Source: Gnetum montanum (lineage: Eukaryota > Streptophyta > Gnetopsida > Gnetales > Gnetaceae). Taken from it: a stretch of 21,375 bases of DNA. Position 1 is the stretch's first letter. Each line of letters opens with the position of its first letter. The stretch is from positions 1 to 21,375 of the forward strand of contig MNCI01006949.1 in NCBI GenBank assembly GCA_015680685.1, in the 5' to 3' direction. Position numbers and translations under genes: made by a program. Below are positions 10,136 to 19,023 of the stretch, piece after piece. The notes beneath the pieces are model-generated. The model was not told where the DNA came from and did not search any database. It saw nothing but the letters and a program-made list of their open reading frames with translations.

Positions 10136-10667
10136 CCTATTACAAACTCTTCCATTCCATTACTTATCTCACCCCTATTCCTTCAGTAGTTATCAGTAAC
10201 AAAACTCTAACTTAGTGTCTGCCATACCCACAACCTAGCCAATGTGCTTTATATTGAGGCAAGGTATCAATTACATCCTATCTTATCTATCCTTGCTAAT
10301 TTGTGATTGTGTTGTGTGTGTAGATGGTGATTACATGAACAATGGACTAGGATAGGAGGGAGCAGTTATGCAAGGAACAAGCTTGATCATGTGGTCGTGG
10401 ATGAACAACGGTGTGTACATTTTTGACATTACTAGCAACATGCCTCATTTGGTTTTCTCTCTCTCTTCAAGCTATCAAATGAGGGTCTAGATGTCATCTA
10501 TGTATGGTGTTCACCATAATGGTTATAAACACCAATGCTGTAATATGTTTCTCGATCTATTGACCAGGAACTTGGAGTCTGTCATGCATGTCACCATTAG
10601 TTATCGTTCAAGCAATAATCCCATACCTTCCCAATATTTTGTAAGGAACTTGAGGATGAGTTTTGAT

Positions 10668-10682
10668 TCAGTCATGGGGGTA
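10668..10682 (+). other. Polypurine tract of element A
   Basis: TCAGTCATGGGGGTA directly precedes the TG of the 3' LTR and is where plus-strand DNA synthesis would be primed. Element D has the same GGGGGTA|TGAT junction on the other strand at 19892-19898, which supports both boundaries. Confidence 0.75.
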
Positions 10683-10728
10683 TGATTAGTCTCAATATCA
10701 TATATGCGATATCGGGGTCGACCAAGCA

Positions 10729-10746
10729 ACATCGGATATGCGATGT
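10729..10746 (+). promoter_or_regulatory. Perfect inverted repeat in U3 of the 3' LTR
   Basis: ACATCG-gatatg-CGATGT has perfect 6-bp arms, 20 bp before the TATA box. A related unit (GATATC-like) lies directly upstream at about 10694-10713. It is the counterpart of 1820-1837. Confidence 0.45.
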
Positions 10747-10765
10747 CAGAACCTATCTTGTTGCC

Positions 10766-10773
10766 TATAAATA
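10766..10773 (+). promoter_or_regulatory. TATA box of the 3' LTR
   Basis: TATAAATA in GCCTATAAATAAGAGAC is the same as in the 5' LTR. From this copy, transcription would read out into the right flank. Confidence 0.65.
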
Positions 10774-10942
10774 AGAGACAGGGGCACTTGGTTTTGAGTT
10801 AGTTTTTCTTAGTCCCATAGCCAAACTCTTGTAGTTTTCCCTTTCCAAACTTGGAATTATTTCCGAGTGTCTGTAGTAGGATTCATAAAGTGAATGGATC
10901 TCTATTTGAGCATTGTGTACCTGAGCACACCTTGTGTCTGGA

Positions 10943-10948
10943 AATAAA
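10943..10948 (+). terminator. Polyadenylation signal in the 3' LTR
   Basis: AATAAA in GGAAATAAAGATGAAC is conserved with 2034-2039 and would end the element transcript a short way downstream, near 10960-10985. Confidence 0.5.
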
Positions 10949-11506
10949 GATGAACTTTGTGATAAACCTTGCAACATTCAAAATAGATTAATTATTTTAT
11001 TTAAATGTTATTTACTATTATTTTCTACTCTCATTAGTTAATTAATGTTACTTTTATTGATTTGTTAATTATCAACAAATTAGCACACTTAGTATGACCA
11101 CTTTGAGCATATGTGTAACACTTGGTAACCTAATAACAACTAGTGTTTGGTAATCCTAGTAGTGTTACATTGGTTCAGGATGTGTTCAACAAGTGGGAAG
11201 AGATGCTGGTCTTAGGACTAGTTAGAGCATTGTTGATTAGTGAAATTAAATTAGTTACTCAATTTTTTCATTTTTCCATTTTATGTACCAGGAACATAAA
11301 ACATAAAAAGCATTAAAAAAACCATATACCTCAAGTTTACTTAACGATACAATTGTTCCTTACAAGCAAGCTTGGGAAGACAATGATTTCATAACCTAGC
11401 CTTGTTCCATGTAACTGCATAAGCACTTAATCCTTGAGTTCGACCAGATCATTTGTGAATGCTCATATTCGTATGTTTGGGCATAGGGGTACCTCGTTAC
11501 TCATCA

Positions 11507-12000
11507 AAGAAAAATTGATAGAGTTTGGCCATGATATCAACCTCATGGTACAATAAATGTGGTGAATGATTCCATTTATATGGCCATTTATTATACTTGC
11601 ATTAATGTTGATGAATTGATGAAGCTAGATATGTGTCGACACAACTTGTTGATGGGATTGAATGATTAGGTAGCAACATAATGTTACCCTCAAGGTTCCT
11701 CCATTGTAATTGTTCATCTTCGAAAAGAATGAAATGAAATCCAAACAGTATGGATGCAAATGTTGATATACAACTTTCAAGTATTATGACACTTCATCTC
11801 AGTTCTTAATAGCTTTGTTACATCTCCTTGTTGAATCATCAATAGTTGGGGAATATGCCCTACAAGAAGAAAACATCTTATAATTACTACGTGTGCTTTG
11901 AATAAAATAAAATAATATTATTCCAAAGTGATGAATCATTTTGTGCTTAACATTATGATCCCAAGCATAATGGCTTAAGTAAAGATAATTCAAAAAAATG
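11507..12000 (-). mobile_element. Fragment C, minus-strand leader and gag start related to element B
   Basis: On the minus strand this carries an ATG at 11876-11874 whose product starts MFSSCRAYSPTIDDSTRRC and continues NKAIKN, like element B at 944. DNA similarity to B covers roughly 11640-11970 against 700-1010. The leader (11877-12000) resembles that of B up to about the expected LTR edge, where similarity stops and a SINE-like sequence begins. No LTR is attached. On the left it ends at element A. It is a broken piece of the same or a sister family. Confidence 0.5.
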
Positions 12001-12002
12001 AG

Positions 12003-12112
12003 ATGTTAACTTAGTGGTATAGGTATTGGTCCTACAATTGCAAGTTACATGTTTGATTCTACTAGGTAGCACTAAGTTATTAACTTCTATAAATCTTAGA
12101 GTATACTTAAGT
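12003..12112 (+). mobile_element. SINE-like copy 1 (family I, plus strand)
   Basis: The head looks tRNA-derived: AACTTAGTGGTATAGG (12008-12023) resembles an RNA polymerase III A box and TGTTTGATTCTACT (12050-12063) a B box. The body after the B box (CTAGGTAGCACTAAGTTAT, then TAACTTCTATAAATCTTAG) aligns well with the minus-strand copy at 12891-13015. Two related copies with pol III-like boxes favour a SINE over chance. No A-rich tail or target duplication was seen. Confidence 0.5.
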
Positions 12113-12664
12113 TTCAATTATTTTAGGTTCCAAAACTCCTCCAAAAGACAAAAATGCATATTTGGACTATGTTGTATATTGACCTAAATTATTTCAAGGA
12201 GAAGTTAATGTAGCTATTCTACTCTTACTTCCATTGCACTTAGCATGACTTTATATTTAATTGTGATTATTCTACTCTAGTATTTAGTACTTGTAAAAAT
12301 GAGTGCTTGCAATTTTTTTATTATTTTAATTAAGAAAGCTAAGACTTTATTAAACTCAATGTTGCTTATGTTTATTAATATGAATACTTTGTAAAGAATA
12401 TGCAAATGTGGATTGATTCCTAATGTGAAATATTAGCACCAAAGTTGTTTAGAATTATGTTTCTTTAGAAAAATTGAATTAAAATGGTGAAATGATATGA
12501 GAAAATTAATGGTTGAGGTTTGATATTATTACTCTTGAATAATAAAAGATATGTGTCGAGTGGAATAGAGTAACAAGATTTCTCTCAAAACTTTGTTATA
12601 TTTACAATTAGTAAAATAAATAGCTTAGGGTGAATTTTGAATCATAGATATCATTGTCTATGGT
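12113..12664. other. AT-rich stretch with no recognised feature
   Basis: No ORF, repeat or recognisable element was seen; long runs of A and T are common. Confidence 0.5.
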
Positions 12665-12775
12665 CATCATTTTGAGTGATAAGGTGCTTATTCTTCAAGT
12701 TTGGGTTTGAGCCTCTATGCAACCATTCCAAAAGAGGTTAGGTTTTCTAGATAAGAATTTTTAGCCTTTTGTGAT
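12665..12775 (+). mobile_element. SINE-like copy 2 (family II, plus strand)
   Basis: GAGTGATAAGGTGCTTATTC (12674-12693) and the B-box-like GGGTTTGAGCCTC (12703-12715) are followed by AGAGGTTAGGTTTTC. The minus-strand copy at 13070-13227 has the same order: GAGTGACAGTAAGGTGCTAT, CAACTTGAGCCAC, AGAGGTTAGACTTTT. The boundaries are approximate. Confidence 0.45.
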
Positions 12776-12890
12776 GAAAAAGCAAATAGCAGAAAAAATA
12801 ATATCATTGTTTACATTTAATAAATATTATTTTTTTGCATATAAATAATGTATTGTGTGGTGGTGTTGGAACCCAAAAGAAGTAAAACAT

Positions 12891-13015
12891 TCGTACACCC
12901 CAAAATTTAAAGAAGTTTATAAGTTAGTATTACCAAGTGGAATAGAACCTATGACCTAGGGTTACCAGGCAAAGGCCCATAAATATTATAATGTGATTAT
13001 TCACTAGGAGCTATT
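12891..13015 (-). mobile_element. SINE-like copy 3 (family I, minus strand)
   Basis: Read on the minus strand, TAGCTCCTAGTGAA (A-box-like, about 13001-13014) is followed by GGTTCTATTCCA (B-box-like, 12937-12948) and a body TAATACTAACTTATAAACTT. The body matches copy 1 closely. It lies in opposite orientation to copy 1, about 0.9 kb away. Confidence 0.5.
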
Positions 13016-13069
13016 ATAAAATTAAAAATTAAAAAATTAATATTTAAATAGTTTTAGTTAAAATTAAAA

Positions 13070-13227
13070 AATGTCATCACTTGAAGTCATAGTGCTCAGC
13101 CTACTATGCAGTGTCCCGGGAGGGTGGTAGATGAGCAAAAGTCTAACCTCTTCAAGTGGCTCAAGTTGGAACCTAGGCCTTTGACCGAGAAAATAGCACC
13201 TTACTGTCACTCCAAATGACGATCCCA
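13070..13227 (-). mobile_element. SINE-like copy 4 (family II, minus strand)
   Basis: On the minus strand it starts GGGATCGTCATTTGGAGTGA and shows the same block order as copy 2, with a longer middle that includes CGGTCAAAGGCCTAGGTTCC. A part past the shared body (TCTACCACCCTCCCGGGAC, 13109-13129) is GC-richer than its surroundings. Confidence 0.45.
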
Positions 13228-14182
13228 AAAAAAATAAAAAACACAAATGTTTTTAAATACAAAATTTGTTTTTAGGTGGAAAATAAGCTATTGGTATCAT
13301 TTGGAATACACGTAAACATAATTAATAATGTCATGTTAAAAGCATTTTAAATTTACATCGGCTGCTATGAGTATAACTCAATTAATAATTTCTTTCTTTA
13401 TTAAGCAAAACACTTCAAAGCTATAGGTAAAAGCATAAAACATGAATGCCTTTACATGAACCTTAATTAATTTTCTCTTCATAATATCAAATAATTTAGT
13501 GTTGACTAATTTAGTATCATGGAATGGCTTATAAATTACTATCATATTTAATACTGTATAGAACCAGTGATTTGACCACAGCACTTACACGTAAAAAGCC
13601 TGACGACATTTTAACTCAAAAAAAATATTCTGAACCGTAGACTTACCAATTCGCAGACATTTGTTATAGGTATTCATGCTTGCATGGTTCTAGGTATTTC
13701 TATTACAAAAATCTGCCATACCCCTAATGATGTTACATAAAGCTGATGACCTCTACGTATTGACATGATTTTGTGCAAAAGCGTACAATTAACAAGGAGT
13801 CACAGAAGAATGCATCTGTCATCATGGTAATGATGTTATCAAAATATAGCTCAATTAGTAATGTTTACCTCAACATTTTCAACATTTTTTTTTTCAACCG
13901 AGATAAATGCAGCGGGAACCACTACTCGAAAATTAAAGTTCATTCAGCTTCGTCCAGCAGGTCCAACTTTGACTGATATCGATTTTCAAATCAAGAAGTT
14001 ATCCCATCAGTTTTTCGTACCAAAAAAATCTAGAGACCGTTTTCCTATCTTGAAAATAAGCATTCAAGAATCAAGATTCATCATCATATCAAATGATGAA
14101 TGAAACAATGTGCAGATAAATACAGGATCTGTGGTTCACCAACAGCACAGAGACATTAAAAACTCATGGGTAGAAACTAGAA
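13228..14182. other. Non-coding stretch, no recognised feature
   Basis: Open frames here are short and without family resemblance. From about 13600 the base composition becomes less AT-rich. The part nearest 14182 would be the 3' untranslated region of the minus-strand candidate gene; no canonical AATAAA was found on that strand close to its stop. Confidence 0.4.
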
Positions 14183-14491
14183 TCAAAATTTCTTCATGCT
14201 CAAGCCGAGCAGGGCTGTCTCAGTCTCAATCTCAGTTCTGGGCAACTTCCTGGACGGATTTCTAGGTATATATGATGCAAGAAGCAGGCGATATAATCTT
14301 ATGGACACCCTAGGAGATCGACCATTGCCCTCATGCATGGCTCTGCCGATACTCAATTTTATGGCTTCAACACACAATTTACAAGTGAAGAATCTCGAAA
14401 GCCTAATCAGAATTATAGCGCTGAAACATGCAACTCTCCTCTGAATAAGTTGCATGTTGCCAATCTTCTTGTTGTTATTTACACTAGCCAT
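14183..14491 (-). CDS. Candidate small basic protein, 102 aa, family not recognised
   Basis: An unbroken 102-codon ORF lies in a less repetitive, more GC-balanced part of the window. It starts MASVNNNKKIGNMQLIQRRV. The product is basic, with a short Cys- and Phe-containing hydrophobic stretch (about residues 19-42: ACFSAIILIRLSRFFTCKLC) followed by an Arg/Ser-rich part and a C-terminus ending in GLSMKKF. There is no clear secretion signal or known motif. A TATA-like TATAAAT on the same strand about 170 bp upstream would give a 5' leader of about 140 nt. Unlike every other coding region here, it has no stops. The plus strand also has an 82-codon frame at 14196-14444, so chance openness is possible. 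It could be a small regulatory peptide gene or a non-coding ORF. Confidence 0.4.
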   Translation of the reverse strand: MASVNNNKKIGNMQLIQRRVACFSAIILIRLSRFFTCKLCVEAIKLSIGRAMHEGNGRSPRVSIRLYRLLLASYIPRNPSRKLPRTEIETETALLGLSMKKF

Positions 14492-14663
14492 TAATGATCC
14501 AATACCACTACCAACAATCGCTGTATGTAGGATCTATTTAGAGATGATTTTATGTTTTGTAGGGCCTTAAAAAGCAACTGCTGTATATGAGAATCTTAGG
14601 GGAGGATATGACACCCTCCTTTTAAGAGCTCTGTTACTGCAGCATGGCGGGTGCAAAGTTTTG

Positions 14664-14670
14664 ATTTATA
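14664..14670 (-). promoter_or_regulatory. Possible TATA box for the 102-aa ORF
   Basis: On the minus strand, CTTCTATAAATCAAAAC lies about 170 bp upstream of the ATG at 14491. The spacing suits a plant core promoter with a leader of around 140 nt. Such motifs are common in AT-rich DNA. Confidence 0.3.
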
Positions 14671-16227
14671 GAAGCACAGCGTTGGGTAAAGTTGCAGCAC
14701 TTTTTTTTATGGAAAGCATTAATTGAGAAAATTGGTAAAATACGATTGACCAACTTAATTAGGCCATCAAACAAAAGTATTAGACTATTAGTTAGGCGAC
14801 CTAGGGCTTGGCATGGGTCAAGTCGGGCTGCTACTGCAACTACGTTCTTCCTCTTCTAGTTCTGTTCTGTTGCTACTGCATCAACTGTTCCTGTCAACCT
14901 ACAACAACGTTGCTTAAACTATTCGTTGGTGGCATGTTTCAAGCCTGAGAAATCGTCTGCGTCCATTGACTGTACTGCAACTTTGTCCGCTGACAACAAG
15001 GCGGCTCTTTCATTCAAAGAATTTTATGTGATAATCCTTTTCACACAACCAGATTGCACACCTGTGCTTAGGATATTTGTCATTTTATGCATCAAATTTG
15101 TGTTTCAAGTTGAGGGCACTCTTTGTGGGATGTTTTTGCCCCTTTTTTCAATGCGCTTTGGCTGCTTTTGCAAAGTTACACAGACCCAGATTTTGTAGTC
15201 TTTACCTGTGTATAAAAAAATTGTTTCGTTGCTGCCGTTGGTTAGAAAAACGAAACAAGTAGTCCGTGATATTTGACTGTTATTGCGTACTACGGTATAC
15301 TAGTACCTCTAGCAGAGTGTGAGGTTGTAACAACTTCTTCTCACCCGGTAAACTTCAAGGAAGTCGTAAAACGTTCTTGTGGTTGGTTAAAGGTAGCAAG
15401 TCACATGCATTAATTGACAAATTATATACCTTAATTGGTGGTATTGTACATTCTATTACCAACCTTAATACGGTCTAGGACTGGTTCACACTCATCTTGG
15501 CTTGATCTATTTCGGATTGCTTCACATTCATTGTGACACCAAAATGACTACGCAGAATTTCTCGTCAGAGTCTCAGTTTCAGGCGCTTGTTATTCCAGAA
15601 AACATGTGACGTTTGGCAGGAAAAGGTTTATAATACAGTCCCAATCTCTCTTTAGCCTCAATTATTTATGCCATGCCACAGGATATCAAAACATTAACAA
15701 TGCCTTAAATAACTTGATTGTATCCTGCGAATCTGTGAGTGATAAGCTTCGAATCCTTGGATGACAATAGCGGCTCATTTAGTGTAACTGAATGTTGTCC
15801 AGTCAAAAAACAAAAAGCCTCACTTTCACACCCTTTCCATGAGCAATTTTATTTAAGTTAGGCTAATTTACCAAAAAGATCAGTGGTAATATGGTATTTT
15901 CGATTCATCAAGAAATACGGTGCCCAATAACGTGAAGAGTCTAAAGGTCATGTCAAGGAGGACAAGAAAACAAAGATAAAAATAAGGCAACCATGCAACT
16001 TGCAGTTTGCTCTAATAATATTAAGAATTTCCTTCTGCTATTTACGGTGGACTATTAACGGTGGACTATTGCAATGAAACAAGGAAGTGTTACAGTATGC
16101 TATGTTATGTATTTATTTTTCCAAGTTCTAGAGGTTGTGATTAAGGCGATTGCCGCTCAATGTAGTGTACAGAATGTTACACTTTCTTTTAGTTGCTAAA
16201 AATGCAGGACAAAAGAGGTTTCATTTT
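14671..16227. other. Non-coding stretch between the small ORF and the LINE
   Basis: No recognisable gene was found. A 90-codon plus-strand frame at 14926-15198 has no family resemblance and overlaps another open frame, so it is not called. A 14-bp motif is tandemly duplicated at 16044-16071. Confidence 0.4.
16044..16071 (+). repeat. 14-bp tandem duplication
   Basis: ACGGTGGACTATTA is followed directly by ACGGTGGACTATTG, a two-copy direct repeat with one difference. It could be a replication slip or the footprint of a departed element. Confidence 0.6.
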
Positions 16228-16239
16228 TCCCTTCCTTTT
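16228..16239 (+). repeat. Left target-site duplication of the LINE
   Basis: TCCCTTCCTTTT is identical to 17424-17435, directly after the LINE A-rich tail. Confidence 0.75.
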
Positions 16240-17423
16240 CAGGGCGTTAATGAGGGTGCTCAACAGAATGCAACGTGAAGTGGGACTGGCACCCAACCTA
16301 GGGAAATCCACGCTACATTTGACACACACCCATCCTTCCGTACGTAGCAAGGTCTTTCAGATCCTGGGAATCCTACCTGGGAGCCCGAAGACAAATACCT
16401 GGGCATCCCCATCCACAATTGGCACTGCCTGCAAACCTGGTAGGTTCTCATTATGAAAATCAAGAAACGCACGACGCACTGGACAAATCCCTTTCTATCC
16501 CGCAAAGGGAAAATCATGCTGGCGTCCTCTGTGTTGGGGGCCATGAGGAGGTTTGCTGCTTAGATGGCCTCCTCGCCCGGATACGATTATCGGGAACTTC
16601 GTGTGGTCCGGAGGAAAGGGGACGAAAAAGATGCATCTTGTGGCCTGGGAGAACACCAGAAACTGAATGGGGTGCACTTTTCTGCAATGCATGCGCGATG
16701 AGACTCCCATCAACCTCCCGCGTGGTTCCTCTGGAAGTCCCTGCGACGGCGACAGTGACGGCGACGTCCTGGCCGACATCCTGAGTCATACGGGCGCTGT
16801 GGTTGGCCGGTACCCCGATCCTGCCGATGCAAGCAACGAACTGTCCCTAGTTGAGGCAGCAGCACCAGAGGATGAGACATGGGTGCGACGCACAGATCAC
16901 TACAACCGAAAATACGGTCGTGATTACCCCCAGGACGAGGAGCCAACAATAAAAGATTGCACCATCGGCAACACCAAGGGGCAAGGCCCACCTTTTCCTA
17001 CACAACGCTGCTTTGGATCGAAGCCGTCGTCAAGGACCATATGATGGGCATTGCCCAGATTTGTTGAGGAAAATCGATGCCATCTCACTGCCGGCCAGGG
17101 GCAGCCAGGTCCTTGCCCGTAAACAGCCACAGAGAACCATCTGTCCAGGGACAAGTCCCCCCCAAAGTTAGCGGGGAGGGGCCGGGGTGTGGGTGCCTCC
17201 TGGGGGAAGCCCGGTTTGGGAATGCGCTCTAATTAACGGTCGGGGCAGGGACGACCGCCTGCTGCAGGGTTGGCCACCGCGGGGGAGGGGCTTGGGGTTT
17301 TCTGGGTTTTGTTGTCTTGGCCGGTGTGGGGCCAGCAGATCTGGCCCGCGTTGTATAGATGCATAGCTCTTTTTTTTGCAATACAAATTCCTTTGATTCT
17401 TTCCAAAAAAAGAAAACAAAAAA
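16240..17423 (+). mobile_element. 5'-truncated LINE (non-LTR retrotransposon)
   Basis: This 1.18-kb segment is clearly GC-richer than its AT-rich surroundings, has the C-terminal part of a LINE reverse transcriptase, and ends in TTCCAAAAAAAGAAAACAAAAA. Identical 12-bp direct repeats flank it, as expected for target-primed reverse transcription. The 5' end lies inside the RT gene, so the copy arose by premature stop of reverse transcription and lacks the endonuclease and ORF1. The 3' part (about 16750-17350) is GC-rich and stop-containing; no RNase H domain was recognised. Confidence 0.8.
16245..16670 (+). pseudogene. LINE reverse transcriptase, C-terminal fragment
   Basis: Motifs of plant LINE RT appear in order across shifting frames: LMRVLNRMQREVGLAPNLGK (from about 16248), matching the usual L..VL..F...SGL..N..KS; KYLGIPIHNW (16393-16422); MKIKKRTTHWTNPFLSRKGK, then IMLASSVLGAM (about 16453-16545); NFVWSGGKGTKKMHLVAWEN (16595-16654), the thumb motif. 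The catalytic FADD box lies upstream of the truncation point and is absent. At least two stops (16438 and about 16559) and two frameshifts show it is dead. Downstream sequence does not follow the usual GGLG continuation, so a further rearrangement is likely. Confidence 0.8.
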
Positions 17424-17435
17424 TCCCTTCCTTTT
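17424..17435 (+). repeat. Right target-site duplication of the LINE
   Basis: TCCCTTCCTTTT repeats 16228-16239 exactly and follows the A-rich tail. Confidence 0.75.
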
Positions 17436-17445
17436 TTATTTATAA

Positions 17446-17597
17446 TTTTCGTGGTTACAAATCACCAAGAATTTCATGGTTAGAAATCACACAGAACTTT
17501 TGGACTTTTAAATTTTAAGTGGAAGGACGTGCTCTAGTATAGCATAGCACAAAGAATTCAATGCGCTTTACTTTTCATGGTTATAAATCACCAAAAA
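17446..17597 (+). repeat. Three copies of a ~24-bp motif after the LINE
   Basis: TTTCGTGGTTACAAATCACC (from 17447), TTTCATGGTTAGAAATCAC (from 17472) and TTTCATGGTTATAAATCACC (from 17573) share a core TTTCRTGGTTANAAATCAC. The first two are nearly adjacent and the third about 100 bp on. Their function is unknown. Confidence 0.6.
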
Positions 17598-19023
17598 TTA
17601 GAGTGGAGTTTGATGTGCATCTACTTAGCCAGCAATGTTTGACGATGTTTGCTTGTGAAGTGGCAGAAATTTACGATTAGAAATATAGCTGATAAACAAG
17701 TATTATTTTCATAAAGTAAAGCAAATCAAAATAGCAAAGTTATTGTAAAGATTAAAGTGATCCTTTTTTGAAAAACAAATTAAAGCTAAATATATGTAAA
17801 ATGTTGCTCTAAATTCATCATTGCTATTAAATTCTTCTAAATGAAACATGAAAAAGTGCATTTCTATTGATGTTGCACATCCTTTAGCTTATGACCAATA
17901 AAATGATGGTGATGTTTTCATTCTTCTAGATGATGTTTTTGAGCAACATTTTCTAGATGTTGCATTGTTCTATAGTTTTCTCCAAATTCTTTGTTATTTA
18001 TCAAGATTTCTATCTTTTCTTTAGTGCATAAACTTGATTTTTTCACATTATCATATTACAACTTTGCATACAAAATATTGTGTACATGACTTTTTACTCA
18101 TAAAACTTGTGGACAAATAGATGATTGATATTAGAATGTACAAGCTCTTTAATCATTAACATATAGTTCTTATAGCACAAATGGATACATAATTTTGATG
18201 TTGATGCTATAAAATACATATTATTCTTTATTTAGTTGAACTTACAATTTTTCCTTTCATTTTTGAAAAATTAGAATTTGAGATAGTTAATCTTTATGGG
18301 AACATTATGAAAGATAGAGCTATTTTCAAATCTTTTGATAATAATTTATTAACATACATGTTTGAATAGGAATAAGACACTTTCTTTGATGGCATGTGGA
18401 ATTAAATATATTCTACTAATTATTTATTACAACTTATCTAATAGTTATTATTATCTTTGTGAAATCAACTTCTTGCACCATCATAAATATGGTTTATTCT
18501 ATAATGCACTTCATGGGATGTAAATCATACCTACTTGTAGAAGTAGTTAATAAAATTGTATATCCTAGTAACCATACTAGAATGGTTAGGAGAAAATAGA
18601 GAATTATCATATGAAAAATAAATGAGTTAAAATTGCAATTTAAATCATTTAAGTAATTTTAGCTTAGAATTTTATGTCCACATTCCTCTAGATCATGAAA
18701 TCAAGCTTAGATCTTATGCTATGAAGGACATATTTATGGGATAACTTTGTAATCAAAAGGAGTACCATGTCTTGATCCCTTTTAATGTATGGTTATCATC
18801 TCCCATAATGTCATTTTATCTAAAAATGGTAATACAACTAAATTTACTTCAAACATTTTTAAAAAAACATAGAACATTATAGTAGTCAAAGATGTTCATC
18901 TTCTAATCATTTAAAGGAATAAAGATAGTGATAATGACTAGCCAAAATTTTCTATCTAATTATGCTTATAAATAAATAGTTCAACACTCTCATCGTACAT
19001 CATAAAATCAATAGCTAGTCAAT
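17598..19023. other. AT-rich stretch with no recognised feature
   Basis: This is about 1.4 kb of A- and T-rich DNA with no ORF of note and no visible similarity to the elements around it. It borders the outer end of LTR D and may be the original target DNA. Confidence 0.4.

Larger units (their letters stand above)
8742..10667 (+). other. Post-pol segment of element A, with possible ORF remnant
   Basis: A 1.9-kb segment lies between the integrase stop and the polypurine tract, the place where Athila-type elements carry an env-like or other extra ORF. It starts with a T-rich stretch (8820-8940). A possible remnant begins at ATG 9099 in the pol frame (MASLCFGNVLSLFQSKHIDE) and runs to a TGA at about 9205; beyond it the frame reads on with scattered stops to about 9400. 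No known domain was recognised. T-rich DNA has few stops by composition, so this is weak evidence for coding. Two G-tracts resembling the polypurine tract lie inside (8776-8788 and 10123-10135). A short ATTC repeat is at 9078-9094. Confidence 0.5.
1770..11506 (+). mobile_element. Full-length degenerate Ty3/gypsy retrotransposon A (Tat/Athila type)
   Basis: All parts of a Ty3/gypsy element are present in order: 5' LTR, tRNA-Asp-type primer site, gag, protease, reverse transcriptase, RNase H, integrase (the gypsy order), a 1.9-kb post-pol segment, polypurine tract and 3' LTR. The gag and pol motifs and the tRNA-Asp priming fit the Tat/Athila group, and no chromodomain was seen. LTRs are 827 and 824 bp and differ at roughly one site in ten by eye, so the insertion is old. 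Two frameshifts but more than fifty stops interrupt gag-pol, and catalytic residues of RNase H and integrase are lost, so the copy is inactive. No target-site duplication is visible: ACTTG or GGACT precedes the left LTR and AAGAA follows the right one. Total length is about 9.7 kb. Confidence 0.93.
10683..11506 (+). repeat. 3' LTR of element A
   Basis: It begins TGATTAGTCT after the polypurine tract and ends GTTACTCATCA. It aligns with 1770-2596 with small indels and roughly ten percent substitutions by eye. The AATATCATATATGCGATATCGG unit near its start differs most from the 5' copy, while the R region (10780-10980) is best conserved. Confidence 0.92.

Noticed and set aside
13773-14103. Two overlapping 67- and 80-codon plus-strand frames
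   Set aside because: Composition is uneven, they overlap each other in different frames, and nothing resembles a known protein.
14926-15198. 90-codon plus-strand frame
   Set aside because: No recognisable motif, overlaps a second open frame (15077-15262), and has no clear promoter; probably chance.
15340-15400. GGAAGTCGTAAAAC, resembling the 3' end of small-subunit rRNA
   Set aside because: The match is limited to about ten bases and the surroundings do not resemble rRNA.
16260-17154. Several overlapping frames of 76-125 codons on both strands
   Set aside because: They sit in the GC-rich LINE, where stops are rare by composition; only the plus-strand pieces matching LINE RT motifs are supported.
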